Shown piece after piece: positions 23,832-34,845 of a stretch of DNA of 64,000 nt. Origin of the DNA: Acanthococcus lagerstroemiae. Taxonomy: Eukaryota > Arthropoda > Insecta > Hemiptera > Eriococcidae. The DNA is taken from the NCBI GenBank assembly GCA_031841125.1, contig CM063110.1:57821946-57885945 (forward strand). The letters are read 5' to 3'. Made by a program: the position numbers and the translations under genes. How positions within the stretch are numbered: the first letter of the stretch is position 1; each line of letters starts with the position of its first letter. The notes beneath the pieces were generated by a model that did no database searches, was not told where the DNA came from, and saw nothing but the letters and a program-made list of their open reading frames with translations.

Positions 23832-23885
23832 TCTATGCTTATCGCTTATCTCATAGAAACTCACCACACGCCACTGGACAACAGT

Positions 23886-24170
23886 AAACGAGAAACCCGT
23901 TCCTCTTACTGTCGCAAGACGAGATGAGATGACAAGGTTTTCCTCATGCTATACTTGAAATGGAAAATCCGTTTTCCTAGCTGTCGCAAGACGAGATGGA
24001 TGAGATGACACGAGTGTTCTCATATTACATATGTCCGAAACGAGAAATCTGTTTTCCTTGCGGTCGCAAGCAAAGATGAGACAAGATGACAAAGAATTTT
24101 GTCACGTTATGTCTGAAATGAGAAATCCGTTTCCCACTGTTGGCAAGACCAACTAGACTGAGATGAAAGT
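23886..24170 (+). repeat. Minisatellite, four units of about 75-80 bp
   Basis: Each unit has GAGAAATCCGTTTTCCT, TGTCGCAAGACGAGATGAG and a TTTTCTCATGTTATA.TTGAAA segment. Unit starts are near 23886, 23964, 24044 and 24117. The units differ by substitutions and small indels, and the last one is truncated. Confidence 0.75.
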
Positions 24171-25091
24171 TTTGAAATGATATGAGAAATCCTCGATATT
24201 TCGTGTCTCACAGGGCAACACTATTTCTCGTATGCGTTGGTTTCCACGTATTTGTTCCTCAAAAATTGCACCTGCGAGGGAAATGAGTAGAACACAATAC
24301 TTTACCAGCCGTGAGCCAGCCACTCGAGGTACCATCAGTCGGAACACGTGATATTAACGGTGCCGTCGTACACACCGTTGCCAGAATTAAGTATTTTCCG
24401 TCGTCTAAATTGAGCAAGTCTCAGTCTTAAACGCTGCTTGAGAATTGGAACGAACGAAAAGAAAAAGCGTTCGCAATAAAATAAAATGAAAAATTCACTC
24501 CACTCGCACGAGAAAGCTGTAATAAATTAAGAAAGACCCGCTTGAGAACACGACTTTATATTTAGGCGACGAAAAATGAATACACGTATAGCGCTGACGT
24601 GAAAATATAAAATGAAAATGCAGACGATAATGTGCTTTTGATAGTAAAACAGTCGGACAGACTACTTCCCGTTGGAAACACTCGTCGAGAAAATTTCATT
24701 GTGAGTGCATTTCAATTCAAGTTTTTCGTACTCGCACAATTTTTCTCTGAATTAAGGGACATGGCCTGAGAAGGTATTTTATTAAATCCCCACAATGGTA
24801 ATACAGCAGAGGAATATATTGTTGAAACTGAACCTTGGACTACATTTTCCTTCACTGTTGTCGATGGAGTTTTCTTTCAGCTTCATTTCCGTGTCTAACA
24901 ACCGACTTTTTATGAAATCCAGAACTCGTTGTGTGTATTATCAAACTTTTGAATTCCTTCTAAACTCGATTCGAAGTGTCGTCGTGAGTTGTTGATCTGC
25001 GATTAGTCCCTAGTTCGATTGAATGATGTTGCCGAATAGTGGGCTTGGACAATTTCCGTTATCCTACTAGGTTGCCTGCGTCTTCTTCAAC
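24171..25091. other. Flank and probable 5' untranslated region of the LINE at 25092
   Basis: I could not locate the 5' end of the LINE and found no target duplication matching the sequence after its A tail (CCTATCTACTG). The last 100-300 bases before 25092 are probably LINE leader. The rest shows nothing recognisable. Confidence 0.4.
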
Positions 25092-26316
25092 ATGCCGGGG
25101 AGTTCGGACGGGACCGGTGAGGAAATAACTCAACACGATGATATAAGAAACGCCTTACGAAGTACGAACAATTCCGTCGATAAACTGGTAAACTATTTTA
25201 TCTCTACTCTGAAAATTGCGCGAGATAAAGACGAAAGTGGTCAACCGAAATACAATGTAAAACAAGGTCGAAACATGACTGTTGATGAAGTAACAACACT
25301 TCTTCAACATGTAATCGACTTTCAAAAGAATGTGAAAGAAAACAACAAAAGAATAAAAACCTCCGCAGATGCCATAAAAAGACTTCAGCAAACAAAAACG
25401 AATGTCGCAAAGGAAATCGCGGAAACAGTAATACAAGAAGTCAAACAACTTAGTACGAGCATGCAACCCACCACGAAATTAACCCCATCGTTTTCTGACA
25501 TAGCGGCCATTCCTGCCAGTGAACGAATATTCAGAATAAAAAATCAAACCGAAGAGACTGTTATAGTGAGAACAAATGAAATGGATGAGACGAAGGCAGA
25601 AGAGCTAATTGACAGAACTATCAATAAAATTAAAAAAGGGATAACTCCGTCGTCCGTAGGAGTCACAGTCTCTGGCCTGTATAAGCCTAAACACAATAAG
25701 AAAATAGCTGTCATAAAAGTACGAAGTCGTGAGGAGGCCAACCTAATGATTGAAGAAATTGGGAAGTTAAATCTCACTAGTGTAGAAGCGAAGCGATCGG
25801 ATAAATTGAACCCAACTATTGTAGCATGGGGAATCCAAGATGTATCAGAACACGAAATAAAGACAGCAGTCCAACGTATCACAGGTAATCTACCACTAGA
25901 CGTCAAAATCAGTGAAAACAAAAAACAGGCAATAATCCGACTGACGAAAGAAGACTATTATAATTTAAGAAATGTGTCCCCGGGTAGAATACCCTGTGAA
26001 TACGTTAGTATAAGATAACCAAAAATTCATAAGCATTAGGACATGCCAAACATGCTACAAATACGGCCATTCTAAAGATCGCTGCAAGACAAAACTCGAA
26101 CAAGTCAACATATCAAAACTAGCTAAAACAAATAAGAAGTGTACCCACTGTGTCATCGACAAGTACGAAGAAATAATGGATCGAGTAAACCACCGACTCA
26201 CACAAAAAGAGGCTGAGCAGCAGGCCCTAAACCACGTAAAACACGGGATGTACGACGCAGACTGCCCTACCTACACGAGGCAAGTTACGCTAATGGAGAA
26301 GCGCTATGATTTTTAG
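25092..26316 (+). pseudogene. LINE ORF1 (gag-like RNA-binding protein), broken before its zinc knuckle
   Basis: The first 308 codons (to 26018) are open. They encode a hydrophilic, coiled-coil-prone N-terminus (about residues 30-125) and an RRM-like middle with VRTNEMDETKAEELID and SREEANLMIEEIG (about residues 155-235), as in ORF1 proteins of R1/I elements. A stop lies at 26016-26018. The continuing protein lies in another frame from about 26032. It shows a CCHC knuckle CQTCYKYGHSKDRC (26044-26085), then CTHC and a later HVKHGMYDADC, ending at 26316. Two lesions are therefore needed to explain the break: one nonsense change and one frameshift between 26016 and 26040. The family normally has the knuckles in the same protein, where they bind the element RNA. 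Confidence 0.8.
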
Positions 26317-26447
26317 TTTGTAAAATTCTTTAAATTTAATAATACAATAGGATATAATACTTATAGTAATGTAAACATTGTAAACTGTAATTATGTAGTG
26401 GTAGGTACTGTAGTCGAGACAACCTTGTGTGGATTTTTCAGCGATAA

Positions 26448-29400
26448 AGCCTAAACGAATATGGTGAATTAAAAATAGGTCTTCTGAACGTTGGCCGCTG
26501 CAAAGCGCAACAGCATGAGATTATTACTGACCTCAGCGAACATATTTTTGTGATCACAGAACCGAACATTTATACAAATCGACTAAGAGGAAACAACATA
26601 AATTATAACTCCTACTATAAGAAAGACGTCGCTGTACTAACTCGAAAGGAACTGAAATGTGACATAATCAAAAATACCGATAATTACATAGTTTTCGCAC
26701 ACCACGAAACTATATTTCTGGCCTGTTATTTCTCACCTAATGAAGCACCCGACCCTTTAATAAGTGAACTAGACATCATCGTTACAAATGCCCAACAATA
26801 CAACCATATTATCCTATTAGGAGACTTCAACATTCGCAGCCCCTTGTATGAGAATATAGGCACGCATAACTACACGATGGCAAAGAGGGCCGAAGTTTTT
26901 GAAGGCTTTCTAATGGCCCACAACCTAGTGGTTAACAACCCCTACAACATTAAAACATTTCACAATCATAATGGATCTAGTGTCATTGATCTTGTTATAT
27001 CCGATATGCGAACCACAGGCAAAATCAACGACATTTCAATCAACACTAGTTCACTGTCAGACCATTCAACAATTATATTTACGTACAAAGACCCCCCACA
27101 GATAACGGAAATGAAAACCTTACGTCTTGACAGTCACCTTTTAAGTAAAAACTTCAGCAGCAACCATGATAAACTCAACAGGATTGTTGAAAAAATCAAA
27201 CAAACAAATGAAGTCAGCTCATTGAATGAGCTGGTCACCAACTTTAACAAACTGTTAACTAGCATGGTGGAACTTAGCATGACAGAAATAGAACAAAATA
27301 AGAATGACTGGTGGACACCCGAGTTAAAAATGATAAAAGACATCCTCAAAAAACAGCGCAATAAACTGACACATCTAAAAAATTCCAGCACTGAGCGAAA
27401 TCAAACTAAATATGTAATACTCAAGAAAATTACAAATCTCTTGCATAGGTATTATAAACAACAAATAGAAAAAGCAAAAAATGATGCATGGAATAAACTA
27501 CTAAATGAATCCTCAGTCTGGGGTAGACCATACAAAATAATAGTAGGGAAATACAAAAAATTAATAATGCCAGCGTTTGAAGTAAACAATAACCTAATAG
27601 TCAGTGAAAAAGATAAATATAAGTATTTACTAAACGCAATATTCCCTACCACCGCTGTAAATTTACCTACATATAAAGAAGATATAAAATTAAAATTAAA
27701 AACCGAGGAACTTAGTGACATAATTAAGAACCTACAGAATAAGAAGGCTTGTGGTTACGATCGGATAACAAATATATTCGTAAAATGGTTACACAACAAA
27801 GACAGAAAAATTCTTGAAACAATATACCAAAAATGCCTCGATTTGATGTGCTTTCCAGTGGTCTGGAAACAAGGTAAAATAAAATTTTTAAATAAACCAG
27901 ACAAAGAACCAAACAACCACAAAGCATTTCGACCAGTAACACTACTCCCAACCTTAGGTAAAATAATGGAGAAAATAATCAAAAACAAACTTCAAAAAGA
28001 GCTAAATTCTAACATTTTACACACGAATCAGTTCGCCTACAGACCATCACGATGCACCGAAACCGCTACAAACAAACTTATGTTCTACATCGACCAACTT
28101 AAAATTACCCAAAGACACGTATTGTTAATTAGTTTTGACATTTCTGGTGCGTTTGACAACATAGATTGGCTGGTTATCGTAAGTAAACTTGAGCAGGGAA
28201 ATATTTCAAAGACGATAATAAACCTGATTAAATCCTTCCTAACTAATAGATCAGTTGGTCACTACGATGACGAAGGTAGAATAATCACTAAGAAAGAACT
28301 AACTGCGGGGGTGCCTCAAGGTTCTGTATTAGGACCCATCCTATTCAACACTGTCATCAGTCAGATCCATGGGTACGACATTCCAGGTAAAATCCATTCG
28401 ATAAGTTATGCGGACGACATATTGCTGATCTGTGGGATAAATGATACAAAGGATATGGATTTGGTAAACATCGTGATTGAGAAAGTAAATGGTAAAATAA
28501 GGTCATTTGGACTTTGTTTTAATAGTGCTAAAACTAATATGATACTCATCTCTAGAAGGCAGGACAAAGAGGAAATAAGAAACAAAATTCAAGACGTAGT
28601 AAAAGTTGATAACGAAAAAATTAAAATGTGCGATGGAATTAAATATTTAGGTTTAATAATCGATGACAAACTCAAGTTTTGTAAACATGTAGATTACATC
28701 TCCGCAAAAATAAAAAAGTATTTCAACCTGTTTAGAGCACTGTATGGAAATACCTACGGATTTGATTTCAATAAGAGAAAAGCACTTTATAATGCAATCT
28801 TTAGATCAATTACTGAATACTGTTCCCCAGTATACTACCCGAAGTTGAATAGAACACAAAAAGATAAATTAAAATCACTTCAAAGAAGCCTTTTGATAAA
28901 TATCGCCTCCGCCTATCGAACAGTAAGCTACACATCTATACACGCGATCACTGGAATTATTCCCATCGATTACCAAATGAACTTAACAAATACAATCAAA
29001 TGCGAAAAACTCAAAAGTAGGTTATTAATAGATAATAAAGAATACCCCGATAAAAGTAATAAACAAAAAATCAAAATCAAAATCAAAAATATAATTGAGG
29101 AAACTTTACAAATATGGCAAAATGAATACGAAAATAGTCTCACTGGAAGAATCACCTATCAGTTACTACCTCGAATTAACATCACCTACAAAAACAAGAA
29201 CTGGTATACGAACTATTTCATCACTCAATGTCTCTGTGGACACGGAAATTTTGGACAATATTTGGAACGGTTCAAAATAACAGACTGTCGGGAATGTCAT
29301 CTATGTGGCTCTGGTGTGGAGGAGGATGTGCTTCATACCCTACTGAAATGTGACTTCTTTATGAAACTACGTACGGAAATGGGAATCAAGGGAAACAGTC

Positions 29401-29498
29401 TATCAGATCTGGCACCAACAAAAAATAATTTAACGATTAAAATATTTCTGGATTATCTTGACAGGGTTATGAAAATAAAACCAGAGTATAATAGTTAA
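26448..29498 (+). CDS. LINE ORF2: APE endonuclease and reverse transcriptase
   Basis: Nicks target DNA and copies the element RNA there. The first ATG is 26550 (982 codons), but the conserved endonuclease start LKIGLLNVGRCKAQQHE lies upstream in the same frame (from 26469), which is open back to a stop at 26445. True translation therefore starts before 26550, perhaps by reinitiation after ORF1. Numbered from the 26550 Met, the endonuclease shows GDFN (91-94), VIDLVISD and SDHS (170-173). The reverse transcriptase shows FRPVTLLPTLGK, FAYRPSRCTE, FDISGAFDN (Asp 530), GVPQGSVLGP (from 587), YADD (620-623) and KYLGL. A cysteine/histidine-rich C-terminus (C894, GHGNF, CRECHLCG from 913, H and C later) is typical of R1/I elements. 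No stop or frameshift is seen, so ORF2 may be functional. Confidence 0.9.
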   Translation, partial: SLNEYGELKIGLLNVGRCKAQQHEIITDLSEHIFVITEPNIYTNRLRGNNINYNSYYKKDVAVLTRKELKCDIIKNTDNYIVFAHHETIFLACYFSPNEAPDPLISELDIIVTNAQQYNHIILLGDFNIRSPLYENIGTHNYTMAKRAEVFEGFLMAHNLVVNNPYNIKTFHNHNGSSVIDLVISDMRTTGKINDISINTSSLSDHSTIIFTYKDPPQITEMKTLRLDSHLLSKNFSSNHDKLNRIVEKIKQTNEVSSLNELVTNFNKLLTSMVELSMTEIEQNKNDWWTPELKMIKDILKKQRNKLTHLKNSSTERNQTKYVILKKITNLLHRYYKQQIEKAKNDAWNKLLNESSVWGRPYKIIVGKYKKLIMPAFEVNNNLIVSEKDKYKYLLNAIFPTTAVNLPTYKEDIKLKLKTEELSDIIKNLQNKKACGYDRITNIFVKWLHNKDRKILETIYQKCLDLMCFPVVWKQGKIKFLNKPDKEPNNHKAFRPVTLLPTLGKIMEKIIKNKLQKELNSNILHTNQFAYRPSRCTETATNKLMFYIDQLKITQRHVLLISFDISGAFDNIDWLVIVSKLEQGNISKTIINLIKSFLTNRSVGHYDDEGRIITKKELTAGVPQGSVLGPILFNTVISQIHGYDIPGKIHSISYADDILLICGINDTKDMDLVNIVIEKVNGKIRSFGLCFNSAKTNMILISRRQDKEEIRNKIQDVVKVDNEKIKMCDGIKYLGLIIDDKLKFCKHVDYISAKIKKYFNLFRALYGNTYGFDFNKRKALYNAIFRSITEYCSPVYYPKLNRTQKDKLKSLQRSLLINIASAYRTVSYTSIHAITGIIPIDYQMNLTNTIKCEKLKSRLLIDNKEYPDKSNKQKIKIKIKNIIEETLQIWQNEYENSLTGRITYQLLPRINITYKNKNWYTNYFITQCLCGHGNFGQYLERFKITDCRECHLCGSGVEEDVLHTLLKCDFFMKLRTEMGIKGNSLSDLAPTKNNLTIKIFLDYLDRVMKIKPEYNS

Positions 29499-31149
29499 GA
29501 TTAACCTAAATAGAACTAATTAATTTCATTTATAGACTAGATGATTAAGCAATTAATATTAACCGTAATAACTTAGTGCGAGGGACTGGGCTAAGACATG
29601 CGTCAATCCCGCCTCCACCTAAGATGTTAATCTTTGTAAAAAGTTATAAAATAATATAATAAATTAAAAAAAAAAAACCTATCTACTGTTTAGGTAACTA
29701 TATGGTTTCCATAGTTGGCAGGTTGACAAGCCACAATACAATTGATTTCGATGCGAGCTCTGCAAATGACGAGATCGACTGAAAGTCTGTAGTAGGCTTT
29801 TATCATCAAAGTGTACGGTAATCCATGTGTTAGTCAAAAGCAGTCTTGCAGTGTGTTCAAACACAGAGGCTGAGTACATAACACCGGGCAGCACAATATG
29901 GATAATAAGGTAGTTAAAAGGCATTGGTTGATGCAGATTGGATCATTGGCCTAATAGATCGAAAATCAGTTAGCGATGAGGTATTCTAGTAATTTAGGAG
30001 CCTTAGGATGTTGGAACTGCTAAACCAATCAACGATTGCGCGAAGTCCAAAACAATGTACGACGCGGTCCGCTACCAAATGATCGGGCAAAAGCACCACT
30101 CATAAATTCTGCGGCGAGCAGAAACAGTACAAATCCCACAAGGTGATTCTGATGGATCAATTTCAAAGTGTTCGGAAATAATACGCGAAGAATACACAAC
30201 GTTTTCGAAACCGTCTCGCTTCCAACCATTAGGACATCCGAAATGAACTGGGAATCAAAAAACAACGGAGCACGATGATACAACAAACTTTCCTCTCGAT
30301 GCCAAAACCACGAACACCAAACGTACCTATACATATAACGAGAATACCTCAAATTGAACTCGTCCATACAGTGGGGGAACATAAATCCAAAGTATGAAAG
30401 GAAAATAATACGTTACAATCTACGAAGCTCGATTTAATAAATGTAAAAATTTTATACGACGTAGCTACTAGCTAGCTACAGCTATACTTCTACCTGAAAT
30501 AATATTTATGCGATAAGTTGAAAAAGCTATTTACGTAAATAAATTTATGGACAAACTAATTTGAAGTGCATTTTACGTTAAAAGTGCATTATCAATTTCG
30601 ATTCGTTTTAACCCCATCCAATCAGATTCGTGATAATTTACAACTATAACGAGAAGAGGTTCATACATCCGCACCAAGCTACTACCACCACGCCTCGCGA
30701 AGAAGACTCGAGTCCTTCGAAAGGGTGAAAGATGCTCGATTTGAGAACCAAATATTGTACCGATTTCCCCTCTTGATTAGTTTTTTGTAGTTGTGGATGA
30801 TTATTGCACGGCGTTAATATTCCAACTAGAATGGACGCTTCTGATTTGGCCTTTCACAGGGAGTATACAAACAACAAATTAACGAAATTCATAACGTTTT
30901 CATGACCTTTCCATGATTTTTTTCATGAACCCACAATACTTATATCAGGGGTCCTAAATTGCAAAAACAAAACTAATTTTGACGTTTCAGCGATACTATT
31001 CAATTTTTTCCTTTGCTAATATTTTGGAGTTCGCCTATAAAGAGGAAGATGATAAAATAATTAATTTTTAAGAAAATGTACATTAAAAATTCATCTATGC
31101 CGGCTCATGTCACCACCATTGTGACGTCATTTGTCACGGATCCATTTTT

Positions 31150-31385
31150 GGAGATAACTAATCAACAATTAGGCACGATGTGTCGTTGCCTACACTCTAC
31201 TTTGACATGGATATGTCGAATGGCTCTCCATGCAAAAGAGAAAACCTCCGCAAAAAACGTTACCGTCGCGTTGCAGTTGCATTTTCCTCTTTGCGCGGTC
31301 ATTCGTTCAGTTGCATTTCACCCCGACTCTATAACACGGAGAATGCCGAGCGATGCCGAGAATAGACGACTAATTCCTATATTCG
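31150..31385 (+). repeat. Dispersed repeat, copy 1
   Basis: Shares with 33175-33440 the words GATATGTC..ATGGCTC, AAAGAGAAAA, GTTGCGCATTCCTCTTT / GTTGCATTTTCCTCTTTG, CGGTCATTCGTT and GAATGCCGAG.GA.GCCGAGAATAGA. Both copies are in the same orientation. No ends were defined. Confidence 0.6.
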
Positions 31386-33174
31386 AACTCCGCTAGAAAC
31401 GCTGTAATCGCTGGATGAAAATATGAATTATGTAACTCATCAGTAATATATTTAATATAGCTTTGGATGTATTTTGTCAAGATTTTGTCTTTATTGTTTA
31501 ATATTACGTGAAATTTAAAATTTTACAACGAAAAATTGAGATGATAAATGAAACTAATGAATTAACTGGCATACCAGTTGATGTCCATGATATTATTCAT
31601 TTTATTGGGAGATTCGGTACATTTTACAACACAAATGCTACTCTAATTCACTAAATTCATAAAACGAGCAGAACATATCAAGAAACGGACAAAACCTCCA
31701 TATTTAGCTCCGTTATCAGTAGGTTCAGTACCCCATCATCATTTTTTCGTCCAGTTCCCAATTTTCACCACCTGCAGCGCTCCCTTCGTTCGAAATGCGA
31801 ATAGTTCCTTCAACTAGTTCAAGACAGAGAGAATAATGAAACGAATCATGAGCATGTAGGCCTGACGGGAAAGGGAAGGGTAATTGTTCACACTAGACGG
31901 GCAAACGCGTTAGCTTCATTGCTTGAGCGTGCTTCGTTCTGACTGGAAGCATGAATGCCGGAATACGATTATTTTTTTATGCTTTATACAATGAATATAA
32001 TTACGTGCATTAATTTATGAATGCATATTGTGCAGTACAAGTGTTGGGACGGTAACGTCTGCCTCATTGAGAATCGTCGTTGCAGAATGTGATCATCTGA
32101 ATAATGTATCCACTTGGACTGCAAGCGCGAAAGAGTCGCCCTCTACAATTTTAGGCATGTGAAAAAAACGAACTACTGAAACCCTACACATTTCAGAAAA
32201 ATTTATCAGACTGAAATAAAAATGGACTCAATGGAAGGGAAATTTTATGTACGATAAATTTTGTTCTATTCATTTTTTCGGTAAACGCTTTCGTTTTCGT
32301 AATATTTTGAGATTTCTTCATATGCCTGTAAATGAAATATTCCCCTCGATTATGGTTACAAGGTAAACGACAACAGCGCGCCACCGCTTTGAGCAGACCG
32401 ATATAACAACGTCCTTCCAGTCAGTGGTCGGACTCTTTCTTTTTTTAATTTAGAAAATTCCCCCAAAAAATCGTTAAAAAAGCAATAACTGATTTTCCGT
32501 TAAAACAGACGACAACAGAAAAGGTTAAAATTAAACCTGAAATTATTAATTAATAGACCTTTTAAGAACCTCCAAAAAGATACTCATATTGTTTTTTTTT
32601 AAACGCATATTGTTGCAAATTTTCGATTCTTAGTGCATATCTTCAGCATATTCTTGGAAAATAAGAGCATATTTTACCGACAAATCCGAGCCCTCGTAGT
32701 AAGTATTTAGACTCAAATTCGATTATCCAGTTCGTGAACAGACGGAAGGTGCGATTCCACAGAGAAGGAAAAGAGGGCCACTGCCCCTTTCAAAATGAAA
32801 TATTCTTATTGGAAATGCCCCAAAAAGGTAGTTCTACTGCTAGGTACTTACGAATACGTTGGTAGTTTTGTTACCTTAGTCATGATATCATCAAGAAATC
32901 GACACTCACCTGAAACAAATGAAAACATAGTACATCAGAGCATTGAAAGTGTACTTGAGAAACCAAAATGTAGGTATATAAGTTTTACGCCCCAGCGTGG
33001 ATACACAGGAAGGGCATGTGGCGAACTGCATGCAGTGCAGATCCTCGTCATCATTTTTGAGTTTGTTCTACCAAACTTTAATTATCAACTGGGCTTTTGG
33101 TCGGCGTGAGATGAGATTCTTGTTCACTTAAGTACAGAAATATGAGACCTGATTTATTCGTAATTCCGCAGAGT

Positions 33175-33440
33175 GTACGACGACCAGCTGGAGAATTGTC
33201 TTCGAGGTCGAGACCAAACGTTGGCAGAATGTTCCCTAAATAACTTTCGCTCTTTGTAGACAGTGATATGTCTCATGGCTCGCCAGGTGAAAGAGAAAAT
33301 TTTGTAGAAAACGTTCTGCAGAAAAACATTACCATCGTGATGTAGTTGCGCATTCCTCTTTACGCGGTCATTCGTTTCATTACATTTAGACTGCTGGCCC
33401 ACACGAAGAATGCCGAGTGACGCCGAGAATAGAAGACCAG
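33175..33440 (+). repeat. Dispersed repeat, copy 2
   Basis: Second copy of the repeat at 31150-31385. It ends shortly before the CAGGGTGTC element at 33458. Confidence 0.6.
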
Positions 33441-33457
33441 AGAAGGCATTAGAATGT

Positions 33458-33858
33458 CAGGGTGTCTGCCAAATATGAATTTCCCGATAGTACGACTTTG
33501 TACGATTTTTGAGTGACTTTTGTACAACCTTCTTCGGAATATTTTCACGCCTGAACAGAATTTTCACAAGGGGAAAAAAATTATTTCAAAAACATGCTAA
33601 TTTTGCACACAAAACCTTTGAAGAAACTTGATGATCAAATAATAACGAACGAATTATTGCAAAGAATGTTGCAGAGAACACAAATTTTCAATTAAGTTTC
33701 AATTTGGTCGTATTTTAACTAATATTGCGATTGTTTGGGAGGAATTACCAAATTTCTAAGTAATCAAAGACAATTGTACGACTTTTGTATGACACTTGTA
33801 CGACCACTGCCTCAATTGTAAAACTTGTTTATGACTTGTATGACCGTTACACACCCTG
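33458..33858. mobile_element. CAGGGTGTC-type DNA element, second copy
   Basis: Ends CAGGGTGTCTGCC and TTACACACCCTG. AATG is present next to both ends (33453-33456 and 33859-33862). The inside is rich in repeated GTACGACTTTTGTA words and has no ORF. It resembles 4803-5136 in its termini and in its internal short-motif repetition. Confidence 0.6.
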
Positions 33859-33879
33859 AATGAGGGTATGCGCCAGTGA

Positions 33880-34620
33880 TGCCCAACAATCGGTTATCAT
33901 TAAAAATCGAAGATCCGATTTTTCCATCATAACAAAAAATCAAATCGAGTTTTTTGTAAGGAAAAAATCGATTAATCGATTTTCAATCGATTATTTTGGT
34001 ATGTTGCTGAAATGAAAAAATAGAAAAAATAAAAGACGAAATAAGTCAACTTGTAGGTACTTTTTCTTTGAAGGAGAAACGAGTACGCAGGTACTAGGCA
34101 GTAGGTATGCCTTACAAGTATATACATTGATTCAAACAGCTCAAGACTGCTCTAGGTAGCTACCCTTGTTTAGTATTATTTTTTCAATAGAGGTTCAGCT
34201 GTAGGTACACAGTTATCATTATTAGACAAAAATATAATAAATTGAAACATTTTTAAATGAACGAGTACGTAATCATGCGAAATGATAATTCTTGTGCAAA
34301 AAGCTAATACTCTTAATGTTGCGAAGGGACAATCGATTTCTACGTGCTGTTCTAGTACTGTTACTCCAGGTTCGAGCACTGTCTGAAGCCTGCAATTCTG
34401 TATTCTCAACTCCCCCCCCCCCTTCCCACCAATAATAAGAGAACACTCAAACGCGCAATGATAAAAAAACTTGATTTTTTTTTGCCAAAACGTCAATTAA
34501 CCGATTATTCTGCGGATTGTGTTAAAATCGTTTTTTCATAGATTTCTTTCAATACATATCCATGTAACAATGTCCTTCCATCAGAGGTTGGACTCTTTCT
34601 TTGACTTTTCTTGTCCCCCC
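33880..34620. other. AT-rich sequence with ATCGATT repeats
   Basis: Several AATCGATTAATCGATTTT-like words at 33895-34000 and related AACCGATTATT at about 34499. A CAGTGATGCCCAA sequence at 33873 looks like a hAT terminus, but the partner end was not found. A C14 run precedes the mariner fragment. Confidence 0.4.
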
Positions 34621-34624
34621 CCCC

Positions 34625-34828
34625 CCCAGATCAAACAAGTCGTTAAAGGAACACATTTCGAGTCAGTAACTGACATCCAGACATCCGTGACGAAGGTACT
34701 CAATAAGCTGCCAGTTGAAGCGTTCTAGCATTGTAAGGAGAACTGACAAATGCGGCAGAATCAGTATATAGTGGTCCAAGGAAAGTATTTCGAAGGGGAT
34801 CGTATCGATGTATCTTAATCTTTAAACA
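34625..34828 (+). pseudogene. C-terminal fragment of mariner transposase
   Basis: The sequence reads VVKGTHFESVTDIQTSVTK, then LNKLPVEAF, a stop, a degenerate Q-M-R-Q-N-Q stretch and GKYFEGD. This is the characteristic C-terminal end of mariner transposases, ending in YFEGD. The catalytic part is missing and stops interrupt it. Its downstream flank is interrupted by an RTE insertion at 34846. Confidence 0.75.
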
Positions 34829-34845
34829 TACGTATGTAAGACATA

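Larger units (their letters stand above)
20215..23876. mobile_element. Large foldback element with arms of about 1 kb
   Basis: The left arm (20215-21683) and right arm (22837-23876) are imperfect inverted copies. Outer ends read CAATGGCTTGCGGTGA and TCACCACACGCCACTG. Inner ends both read CAGGGTAAGCGGC when oriented alike. Matches run through AAAAATCAGA.TACAAGTATGAA, GACGAA.AATA, CCAACGGGTTAAC, GAAACGTGATTATGTTC and TTTCATTATCTTTTAT. The arms differ by insertions: about 280 bp in the left arm (20375-20655), about 376 bp in the left arm (21168-21543), and 120 bp in the right arm (23712-23831). The 1.15-kb loop holds no transposase. The CAGTGGCGT-like ends recall hAT elements, but I see no 8-bp duplication. 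Confidence 0.7.
25092..29677 (+). mobile_element. R1/I-type LINE, nearly complete
   Basis: A two-ORF non-LTR retrotransposon: gag-like ORF1 (25092-26316, broken), ORF2 with endonuclease and reverse transcriptase (about 26448-29498), a 3' untranslated region of about 170 bases and an A12 tail (29666-29677). The order and the CCHC motif after the endonuclease/RT region suit the R1/I/Jockey group. I place it nearest R1 from the GHGNFGQYLERF segment, but this is a motif judgement and not a phylogeny. The 5' end lies upstream of 25092 and is not defined. Confidence 0.85.
29678..33457. other. No recognisable gene; one dispersed repeat pair
   Basis: Minus-strand open frames at 29679-29924 and 30029-30382 are hydrophobic in parts, but I cannot assign them. 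A sequence around 31150-31385 recurs at 33175-33440 (listed separately). Words such as CCTTCCAGTCAGTGGTCGGA (about 32412) recur near 34571 before the mariner fragment. Otherwise AT-rich. Confidence 0.4.

Noticed and set aside
23879..24170. Repeat block considered as a CRISPR array
   Set aside because: Units are nearly contiguous and diverged, without conserved repeats separated by unique spacers, and the DNA is eukaryotic.
29679..30382. Two minus-strand frames with hydrophobic stretches, considered as chemoreceptor exons
   Set aside because: No diagnostic motif, no splice-consistent continuation, and the first begins at the LINE tail.
33873..34530. CAGTGATGCCCAA to CCGATTATT as a hAT-type MITE
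   Set aside because: The right side does not mirror the left end, so the boundaries are unsupported.
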